From an uncultured bacterium (GTDB taxonomy: Bacteria > Verrucomicrobiota > Kiritimatiellia > CAIKKV01 > CAIJXV01): a stretch of 50,162 bases of DNA. Below are positions 44,103 through 50,162 of the stretch, piece by piece. The position numbers and the translations under genes are program-made. The stretch covers positions 1 to 50,162 of the forward strand of contig CAIJXV010000073.1 of the NCBI GenBank assembly GCA_903824675.1, in the 5' to 3' direction. The notes beneath the pieces were generated by a model that ran no database searches, was not told the origin of the DNA, and was given only the letters and a program-made list of their open reading frames with translations. The number at the start of each line of letters is the position of its first letter. Position 1 is the stretch's first letter.

Positions 44103-44273
44103 GGTGGATTGTAACGTTAAATGCCGCACAAGTTTTCCCTGATCTCCGACTGTTTTCAATCGATGGCGGCCCGCCCTCGGTGGCGGGCGGAGACGGCGGG
44201 GACGGGAGGCGCCAGGCGCAGAGGCCCGGCCGACAACCCCCTGCGATCCCTCGACTTCGCCTGCCCTGAGGAT
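44103..44273 (+). repeat. interspersed repeat, copy B (171 bp)
   Basis: The second copy of the element at 31563-31743, in the same orientation. It has the same 5' block, the GCCCGCC-CTCGGT-GGCGGGC hairpin at 44169-44188, and the same 3' block ending CTGAGGAT. The centre differs (rich in GGCGGGGACGGGAGGCG). It lies just after the BON gene stop, as copy A lies after the HA-repeat gene stop. Confidence 0.85.
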
Positions 44274-44298
44274 GATCTTCTAAAATCCGAAGAGGCGC

Positions 44299-44496
44299 GA
44301 TCCCCCCTACTATAAGGCGCTACAGGATTCGCATCCTGGCACGGTGGATTGCCGACCGTTTATAGACTTCATGCTCGATGCCATCGGTAATTCGCTTTAC
44401 AAGTATATCGATATCGCGACGGAAACCGCAATTAATGGTGGCGCAAATGTCCCTGTAAATGTCCCCGCAAATGGGATTTCGGACAAGGGGGAGTAG
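44299..44496 (+). pseudogene. C-terminal remnant of a Fic-family protein
   Basis: An open stretch with no start reads DPPYYKALQDSHPGTVDCRP and then FIDFMLDAIGNSLYKYID, ending at TAG 44494-44496. The Y-x-A-L-x-x-S and P-F-I-x-F-M-L-x-A-I pattern is that of the helices after the catalytic core in Fic/DOC proteins. The HPFxxGNG catalytic motif is not present. The preceding stop at 44281-44283 closes the frame. It lies at the border of the restriction island, where Fic genes are common passengers. Confidence 0.6.
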
Positions 44497-44645
44497 GGAC
44501 AGGTTATTAGTCAGGATAGGAATTGACGAGGGCGAGTTAGGGCGTACTGGACATATTTCTCCAGCCTGTCGTGATTTTACCACCAGAAAGCAAATCTTGA
44601 ATGAGCTGCGGCTTGCTTATCAAAAACAAGACTAATAACCTGTCC
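44496..44645. repeat. 16-bp inverted repeat pair flanking 118 bp
   Basis: GGGACAGGTTATTAGT (44496-44511) is the exact reverse complement of ACTAATAACCTGTCCC (44630-44645). The first arm overlaps the Fic remnant's stop codon. Similar 'ACAGGTTATTA' arms flank IS200/REP-associated elements in many genomes; here the inner 118 bp have no coding capacity, so it may be a decayed or miniature element. Confidence 0.65.
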
Positions 44646-44741
44646 CTGGTGACCATCCATCGCTGTGCCTCCGGGGTGGTGCCTTTCCCCCAGCTACGGT
44701 CTATACAGCTCGCCGTCTTTTGGTGTGGAGAATAACAGGGG

Positions 44742-47700
44742 TCACCCCGCCCCGGCATACACGCTGTGCTCCGCGTCCTGATACGAGTCGAAGACGTGCT
44801 GGTAGACGAGGTCGCATTTCTGGGCGAACAGTTTCGGGTCGTAAGTCTTGGGCAGCTCGTCCAGCAGGGTCTCGATGGTCAGCCGCACCGCCGCCCGCGA
44901 CTGCTGACGCTTCCGCCAGTCCAGCACCAGCTTCTCCGCCTTTAGCCGCCTCAAAAGCTCCCGCGCGACCTTCTTGACAGCCTCCTCTTCCTTCTTCTTC
45001 AGCTTCATCTCGGGCTTGGTCAGGATGTCGAACACGGTCAGCTCCTCCTCTGAAAGCCCCTCCCGAACCGACCGCCGCTCCTCGTGATCCAGCTCCCGGA
45101 CGAACTTGGTCAGCTCCTTGAAAAATTGCTCGATGTTCTTGCTGCCCGAGTTGTACTCGTCAATCATCTGCTGGAACTGGGTCAGATAGTCAATCCGGGT
45201 CTGGTTCAGCCCCACCAGCAGCGCCAGCCGCTCCTCGATGGCCGCCCTCAGCCGCTCCACCACCGTCCGCTTCTGTCCCTTGTCGAACTTGGCCTTCAGG
45301 GTCTCGAAGTCAATCTTGGAGAGGTCAATCAGCCGGGCGTCGGGCGCCGTCCCCTCCTTGGTCTGGCTGGGCTTCGAGGGGATGCTGTATCCGTTGGTCG
45401 CGATCGAGCGGTCCAGCAGAGCCTCCACCGCTTTCAGGACGACGCCGATGTCCACCTTGGGCGGAGGCAGGTACACGTTCGCCGCGATAGCCTCCAACAC
45501 CCGCCGTATGCCGTCGTATCCGTGCGCCGCCTCGTCGGGCATCACCGCCTTGTGAATGCGGACGACCAGCCCCGCCATGCGCAGGAACTCTTTCTTCGTT
45601 TCGTCGGGATGGACCAGCTTGTCCACGGCGTCGGCGACCAAAGCCGTGCGCGCGTAGACGTCCTTCTCGGCCGCAATCGCCCCGACGTCGACGTCCCGTT
45701 CCTTGCAGAAGGCGTCCGTCTCCTCGACGACGGCCTTGAGCATGACGACCAGTTCCGCCTTGCTCTGGACGGGCGTGTCCCCCGGCTTGACGCCCCCGCC
45801 GGAATCGGTGCCGTAGATGGAGAGCGCCTTCTGGAGACTGCGGAAGATGCCCACGTAGTCCACGATGAGCCCGTTGTTCTTCTCGGGGAAGACCCGGTTC
45901 GCCCGCGCGATGGTCTGCATCAGGGTGTGGTTCCGCATGGGCTTGTCGAGGTAAATGGTGGAGCAGGACGGCACGTCGAAGCCGGTCAGCCACATGGCGC
46001 AGACGAAGACGAGGCGCAGGGGGTCCTTCTCGTTCTTGAAGTCGGTCTCCAAGTCCTCCTTCGCCATCCGCTTGCGGTGAGGCAGGATGTCGAGTCCCTT
46101 CTTGGCGAACGCCTCCTGCTCGTTCTGGGCCGTGGAGATGACCACCGCCATGTCTGTCTCTTTCACGTATTGCGCTAGTTCGATAAGGTCCTCTTCGCCC
46201 TTCTCGATGCGCTTCTGCAACTGCGCGAGGTATATTTTCCGGTGCTTTTGGACCTTGTCGTACATCCGGATGGCGGTGAAGCGGTCGATGCAGACGACCA
46301 TGCCCTTGCCGAGGGTGCCCCGACCGAAGAAATGGCTCACGATGTCTTGGGCGATGGTTTCGAGGCGGTCGTCCCGCGTGATGAGGAGGTATTCCTGCGC
46401 GAACGTCCGCTCCAGCTTCTTCTCCTGCTCCTCGTCCAGTTCGGCGTCTTCCAGCAGGGCGGCCATGTCCTCGTTGAGCTGGTCGTTGGTGAGCTGGAGT
46501 TCGGGGATGCGGTTCTCGTAGTAGAGGGGAACGGTCGCCCCGTCGTCCACGGACTGCCTGAAGTTGTAGATGGAGACGTAGTCGCCGAACACCTGCCGGG
46601 TCTTCTCCTCGGCGGCGATAAGCGGCGTGCCGGTGAATCCCAGAAAGGCGGCGTTGGGAAGCGCCCGACGCATGTTCATGGCGAGGGTGTCGTACTGGGA
46701 CCGGTGGGCTTCGTCGGTGATTACAATGACGTCCGCGCGGTCGGAGAGCTTGGGGTAGAGTTCGCCCTTCTTCGCGGTGAACTTCTGGATGAGGGTGAAG
46801 ACGAACTGATGGTCCTCGGTCAGGAGCTGCTTGAGATGGTCGCCGCTGTCCGCTTGGCACTGCTTTTCGGCGATGAACCCGGCGGCGGCAAAGGTCTTGT
46901 ATATCTGGTCGTCCAGCTCGTTTCGGTCGGTGACAATGACGAACGTCCAGTTGCCGGGTATCTTCCGCATCACGTACTGGCAGAAGAAGACCATGGAGAA
47001 GCTCTTGCCGCTACCTTGGGTGTGCCAGAAAACGCCCAGCTTGCCCCGGTTCTTCTTCAGCCCTCTCACGGCGGACGCGGCGTTCAGGACGCCCAGAAAT
47101 TGATGGTTCTTGGCGACAATCTTAGCCGTTCCGCCCTTGACCTCGGAGAAGACGATGAAGTTCTCGATGAGGTTCAGCAGGCGGGTTGGCTCGCAGGTGC
47201 CCAGAATCATGGTGTCGAGGCTGATGACGCCCTTTTCCTTCTCGTCTGAAATCTTCTTCCATTCGGTGAAGTGGCCCCATTCCGCCGTGATGCTGCCCAT
47301 GCGGGTCTCGATGCCGTTGCTGAGGATGATGAAGGCGTTGTACCACCAGAGCTGGGGTATGGTGTTATTCTTGTAGTCCTGAAGGTTGTCGTCGAAGGCG
47401 TGCCTGACGTTGACGCCGGGCTTCTTGAGCTCAATGAAGACCAGCGGGATGCCGTTCACGCAGGCGATAAGGTCGCACCGCTTCTTGTAGATTTCGCCCG
47501 TCACCCACATTTGCTGGACGAGAAACAGGTCGTTGTTGGCGGGCTTGTCCCAGTCGACGATTCTGACCCGGTCCGAGCAGTCCTCGCCGTCCTTGCCTTT
47601 CCATGAGACCGGGACGCCGCTCTTCAGGAGGTTGTGGATTTCCTGATTGGCGAGGACGGGGTTCATGGCGCTGCGGTCGCGGGTCAGGGTCTCGACGGCG

Positions 47701-47954
47701 GTGACGATGGCTTCGGGGGGGAGGTCCGGGTTCAGCTTATGGAGAGCCTGCCGGAGCCGGGGACGAAAGACCACTTCGGAGGGGTTGGCTCTGCCCCAGT
47801 AGCCGTCCTTGCCGGAGGGGATGGGAGAGAGCGGGAGTTCGTCCTCGCGGAAGGTTTCGTGGTAGAGGTTGGCGGTGGTGAAGCCCATCGCCTTGAAGCG
47901 CTCGATGGTCGCTTTCTCAATGGCGTCTTCTGAATCTGGATGGGTGGGGCTCAT
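44742..47954 (-). CDS. hsdR: type I restriction enzyme, HsdR subunit
   Basis: A 1070-residue motor-nuclease subunit of full length. The N-terminal PD-(D/E)xK nuclease has VFIELKKPGVNV. The SF2 translocase has Walker A in FWHTQGSGKSFSM, DEAHRSQY (Walker B), the FTGTPL motif III, and later VCAMWLTGFDVPSC and MQTIARANRV. A C-terminal helical region binds the methylase complex. All motor motifs are intact. It is read after the NucS-like gene (9-bp gap), which itself follows hsdS. The gene body is GC-rich with long open antisense frames; these are shadows. hsdM is not in the window. Confidence 0.93.
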   Translation of the reverse strand: MSPTHPDSEDAIEKATIERFKAMGFTTANLYHETFREDELPLSPIPSGKDGYWGRANPSEVVFRPRLRQALHKLNPDLPPEAIVTAVETLTRDRSAMNPVLANQEIHNLLKSGVPVSWKGKDGEDCSDRVRIVDWDKPANNDLFLVQQMWVTGEIYKKRCDLIACVNGIPLVFIELKKPGVNVRHAFDDNLQDYKNNTIPQLWWYNAFIILSNGIETRMGSITAEWGHFTEWKKISDEKEKGVISLDTMILGTCEPTRLLNLIENFIVFSEVKGGTAKIVAKNHQFLGVLNAASAVRGLKKNRGKLGVFWHTQGSGKSFSMVFFCQYVMRKIPGNWTFVIVTDRNELDDQIYKTFAAAGFIAEKQCQADSGDHLKQLLTEDHQFVFTLIQKFTAKKGELYPKLSDRADVIVITDEAHRSQYDTLAMNMRRALPNAAFLGFTGTPLIAAEEKTRQVFGDYVSIYNFRQSVDDGATVPLYYENRIPELQLTNDQLNEDMAALLEDAELDEEQEKKLERTFAQEYLLITRDDRLETIAQDIVSHFFGRGTLGKGMVVCIDRFTAIRMYDKVQKHRKIYLAQLQKRIEKGEEDLIELAQYVKETDMAVVISTAQNEQEAFAKKGLDILPHRKRMAKEDLETDFKNEKDPLRLVFVCAMWLTGFDVPSCSTIYLDKPMRNHTLMQTIARANRVFPEKNNGLIVDYVGIFRSLQKALSIYGTDSGGGVKPGDTPVQSKAELVVMLKAVVEETDAFCKERDVDVGAIAAEKDVYARTALVADAVDKLVHPDETKKEFLRMAGLVVRIHKAVMPDEAAHGYDGIRRVLEAIAANVYLPPPKVDIGVVLKAVEALLDRSIATNGYSIPSKPSQTKEGTAPDARLIDLSKIDFETLKAKFDKGQKRTVVERLRAAIEERLALLVGLNQTRIDYLTQFQQMIDEYNSGSKNIEQFFKELTKFVRELDHEERRSVREGLSEEELTVFDILTKPEMKLKKKEEEAVKKVARELLRRLKAEKLVLDWRKRQQSRAAVRLTIETLLDELPKTYDPKLFAQKCDLVYQHVFDSYQDAEHSVYAGAG

Positions 47955-47963
47955 GAGACAATA

Positions 47964-49067
47964 TCAGTCTTTCACTCCAAAAGGTTGCTTCAGCCGGGAG
48001 ATAGTGAAATCCCATCGTTTTGATGTTGGCTGGCAGACAGTGTTTTGGTTCCCGAAGAAACCTCGCTCTTTGATGGCTTCACTCAGAGGACGAGTATGAA
48101 TCCATTCGATACCGACCAGATACTCGGCTTTCTCGCTATTGTCCATTTGGGAAAGCATGTCGGGAGCCTTTAGCGGGAGGTCCTTGATGGGTACTTCCTT
48201 CCCCTTATCTTGCGTCACCATAAACTGGTCAACCCGTACGACAGGCTTTTGGACGATGCCAACCCCTACAAAGCCAAGACCGGGAACGTTCACCCAGATT
48301 CTATTGCCGTGTTCCAGCGTCTGAAGGGTTTGGCTATACCAACTTCCGCCGCCTGCTGAGATAAATCCAAACTTCCGAGCATCATCCCAGTTTCTACGCT
48401 CTCCATGCCCGAAGGAAACGTAGAACTCGTGATTCCACTCGCCCCGCTCTTTGCCAACTTGGCTTACGCTGGCAACTTCTGTGGGGTCAATGAACCACGC
48501 GCGGGTCAGGTATTCATTGTTGCCGTCCTTGAAAACACGGAAGAAAATAACATTAATGGGCACTCCGTATTGTCCAGAAAGATGCGTCACAATCCGCTCA
48601 GTGCTCTCGTCCAGACTTGATGCCACGACCACCAGTTCCTGTTGTTCGTTTAGGTTCTCCGGCATTTCTTTGACCTGAAACCGCGCGCAAAAGGCTTTGT
48701 CAATGGATTGAGAGGCTTGGGCACGATGGTATTTGGAGAGATAGGCAGTGAAAATTCTGCCGATGTCGTCGTCATCGAGGTTTTTTACCCATGAGGCATA
48801 ATCAAGAACCTGTGCAACCACGTCCCTTGGGGTTCTGTCCCGCTTGAGTTCGATGACAATGAGGTTCCCGTCCCGGTCGATGGCAAGGAGGTCGATGATG
48901 CTCCCGTAGTCTGTCTGAACCTGTCGCCCGATGACCATCCAGTTGGGCGAGGCGATGGAAATGTCCTTTTCGAGGAAATTCTCCAGCCGTGATTCATCTG
49001 TGATAGACGAAACTTCAATTCTTTGGCACTTGTCGTCTATTCGCCATATTCCGAGTTCAAGCGGCAT
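47964..49067 (-). CDS. NucS/DUF91-like nuclease with a C-terminal PUA/EVE-like domain
   Basis: A 367-residue protein. The N-terminal part (to about residue 100) matches the NucS/DUF91 endonuclease core: GSIIDLLAIDRDGNLIVIEL with Asp59 and Glu73-x-Lys75, then RDVVAQVLDYASWV. The middle is unassigned. Residues 213-275 (EFYVSFGHGERRNWDDARKF, GFISAGGG, GNRIWVNVPGLGFVGVGIV) look like a PUA/EVE-type module, the kind that reads modified bases. The ATG at 49067 has GGAAGG upstream. It stands between hsdS and hsdR in one transcription unit, so a role as an accessory or type IV-like restriction nuclease is likely (inference). Confidence 0.7.
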   Translation of the reverse strand: MPLELGIWRIDDKCQRIEVSSITDESRLENFLEKDISIASPNWMVIGRQVQTDYGSIIDLLAIDRDGNLIVIELKRDRTPRDVVAQVLDYASWVKNLDDDDIGRIFTAYLSKYHRAQASQSIDKAFCARFQVKEMPENLNEQQELVVVASSLDESTERIVTHLSGQYGVPINVIFFRVFKDGNNEYLTRAWFIDPTEVASVSQVGKERGEWNHEFYVSFGHGERRNWDDARKFGFISAGGGSWYSQTLQTLEHGNRIWVNVPGLGFVGVGIVQKPVVRVDQFMVTQDKGKEVPIKDLPLKAPDMLSQMDNSEKAEYLVGIEWIHTRPLSEAIKERGFFGNQNTVCQPTSKRWDFTISRLKQPFGVKD

Positions 49068-49089
49068 GGTGAAATCCTTCCTTGGTCAA

Positions 49090-50028
49090 CTACGCTACCT
49101 CGGGCACCTGAATATCCAATTCGCTCACATCCACCTCGCCCGAAATCAGTTTCGGCAACAACAGGTCACGGGTCTGGCGGAGATTCTTGCTGTGAATGCC
49201 AAGCGTCGCAATATGGGAAAACAACGGGGCAACATGTTCCCGAAAAAGGGTCCGAACTGATTCCGGGGGAACTGCCCGAAGCGTTTGTGCGATATATTCA
49301 GTCCACTTGAAATTTGATATGCCAGTTGATTGAACTTGGAATTCTTCGATTTCACCAGAGCCGTATCCTTCAAGAAATGACAGATAGAGCAATTCTGAGC
49401 CATAACCTGCTACATCGGGACAAACTCGCTTGCAGAAACTGGCACAAATCATGGATTCGCCTGCAAATATAGACAAGAGCTTAGGCGTTACCAATAATGT
49501 TCGCCCAACAGGTTGGTCTTTACTGCCGCCGGAAACTTCAAAGATAATGTCATGTGCCTGAAGACGACGTGTCCGAAGATTAGACTGAGTATGAAACCGA
49601 CGTGGAACATTGTTTACCTGACAATGGCGAGCACTGGGAATGTCAGTACCCCGAATTACCCAAGCTGGTTCAGTGTAGTCGCTATCTAAAGTCTCCTTCC
49701 CCCAACCTCCGCCGATATGAGCAATTAGCAGGGATTCGAGGTTGCGTATTTCCCATCCCTGCGGAATCTTACCCAGCGGAGAGTCCACCAGCTTGACCTT
49801 CTCATGCCCCGGATACCTGAACTTGACGAACCATTCCCGGTAAAGATTCTGTGCCATTTCCTCCAGAATCTTAATCCGCCGCTCGTTGTTCTCAATTAGG
49901 TCGTCATAGGCAGACAACACGGCAGCTATCTTCTTTCGATGCTCTGGATAGGGAATCTCGAAATCAAAAATGGTGTCCTTTGTCAAATTAGGGAAGGTGC
50001 CGCCTCCTGCAAACTTCAAAAGTGAGGT
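49090..50028 (-). pseudogene. hsdS: type I restriction specificity subunit HsdS, N-terminus lost to an IS
   Basis: About 313 residues of HsdS remain. The first recognisable part is the end of target-recognition domain 1 (FAGGGTFPNLTKDTIFDFEI), then the central helix (EHRKKIAAVLSAYDDLIENN and EMAQNLYREWFVKFRYPG). The complete second recognition domain follows (IPQGWEIRNLESLL to the final helix TRDLLLPKLISGEVDVSEL). The first TRD is missing because an IS3-family element begins at about 50029. The open frame runs into the IS to 50112 but that part is not HsdS. Without TRD1 the enzyme should not recognise its bipartite site. Confidence 0.8.
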
Positions 50029-50162
50029 TGCCCCGTTTTGACGGACACGGGGGGAGAAGTGTATAAATGGGATTGGGAGGAACGCCAATGCCTGAATTAC
50101 ACCAGCGATCATATGATGAGGAATTCAAGAGGAATGCCGTGGAGATGTGGGCCAGTTCCGGG
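50029..50162 (+). mobile_element. left part of an IS3-family insertion sequence
   Basis: The probable left end begins TGCCCCGTTTTGACGGACAC at 50029 (IS3 ends start TG). The OrfA gene starts 59 bp later and continues past the window edge. It is inserted in hsdS. The right end of this or a sister copy is at positions 1-193. Confidence 0.7.
50088..50162 (+). CDS. IS3-family transposase OrfA, N-terminus (partial)
   Basis: Starts at ATG 50088, with GGAGG at 50076-50080. The 25 visible residues, including QRSYDEEFKRNAVEMW, match the first helix of IS3-type OrfA, a helix-turn-helix protein that binds the IS ends. It is cut by the window end. Confidence 0.85.
   Translation, partial: MPELHQRSYDEEFKRNAVEMWASSG

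Noticed and set aside
45084-46178. 364-residue plus-strand open frame (and a 511-residue second minus frame at 45325-46860)
   Set aside because: Both lie wholly inside hsdR, which has all helicase and nuclease motifs. Their sequences are low-complexity, rich in Arg, His, Gly and Leu, as expected from out-of-frame reading of a GC-rich gene.
50029-50112. Continuation of the hsdS frame to an ATG at 50112
   Set aside because: This part is IS sequence read backwards; HsdS similarity ends at about 50028.
1-50162. CRISPR arrays, rRNA, tRNA and prophage genes
   Set aside because: No regularly spaced direct repeats, no tRNA cloverleaf or rRNA core sequence, and no phage structural genes were recognised by eye.

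Overview
This window looks like a bacterial chromosome segment from a Gram-negative (diderm) organism. It encodes an LptD-type LPS transporter, a full rod-shape module, a BON-domain periplasmic protein and several signal peptides. Several traits suggest the PVC superphylum, for example Kiritimatiellota, Lentisphaerota or Verrucomicrobiota: repeated Gfo/Idh/MocA oxidoreductases beside a TIM-barrel sugar isomerase and an AraC regulator, a sulfatase-fold enzyme, and a large secreted protease whose C-terminal tail resembles those of PVC secreted proteins. That assignment is an inference; no rRNA or tRNA gene was recognised here.

Layout. (1) 1-850: the 3' part of an IS3-family element, then debris of a second transposase and of a GNAT acetyltransferase. 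(2) 954-6378: a Gfo/Idh oxidoreductase, a YajD-like HNH protein and, on the minus strand, two large multi-membrane proteins of glycosyltransferase type. (3) 6779-20734: one tightly packed plus-strand block, mreB-mreC-mreD-mrdA-rodA-rng-lptD-epimerase-family B DNA polymerase-AICAR transformylase, mostly with 4-bp overlaps. It joins cell-wall elongation, RNA processing, outer-membrane biogenesis, DNA synthesis/repair and purine synthesis. (4) 20949-22594: creatininase-family amidohydrolase, rubrerythrin and a 60-residue pilin-like membrane peptide. (5) 22600-25546 (minus): a soluble hybrid histidine kinase followed by panC. (6) 25724-31515: carA-guaA-mpg-(thioredoxin-fold secreted protein)-(RmlD-like reductase)-(helicase-associated repeat protein). 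(7) 31914-34559 (minus): a secreted metzincin-type metalloprotease. (8) 34604-41886: a carbohydrate cluster with an AraC regulator divergent from Gfo/Idh, sugar isomerase, Gfo/Idh, sulfatase-fold hydrolase, sulfotransferase and a fourth Gfo/Idh that is frameshifted at an A9 run. (9) 42392-44087: a DnaQ-like exonuclease and a three-BON-domain protein. (10) 44103-50162: an accessory island with an interspersed repeat, a Fic C-terminal remnant, a 16-bp inverted repeat pair and, on the minus strand, a type I restriction locus in which hsdS is broken by an IS3-family insertion, followed by a NucS-like nuclease with a PUA/EVE-like domain, then hsdR.

The two IS3 pieces have the same orientation: the left edge holds the end of OrfB and the right edge the start of OrfA. 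The window therefore looks like a contig cut inside a multicopy IS, or a stretch between two copies.

Most notable: a NucS plus PUA-like nuclease inside a type I restriction locus; a sulfatase-fold enzyme with Thr in place of the formylglycine Cys, next to a sulfotransferase and three of the window's four Gfo/Idh enzymes; a compact family B DNA polymerase with all exonuclease and polymerase motifs; a stand-alone AICAR transformylase without the IMP cyclohydrolase domain; and two families of interspersed non-coding repeats. Coordinates of starts, motifs and repeats were read by eye. Family names come from recognised motifs, not from database searches.
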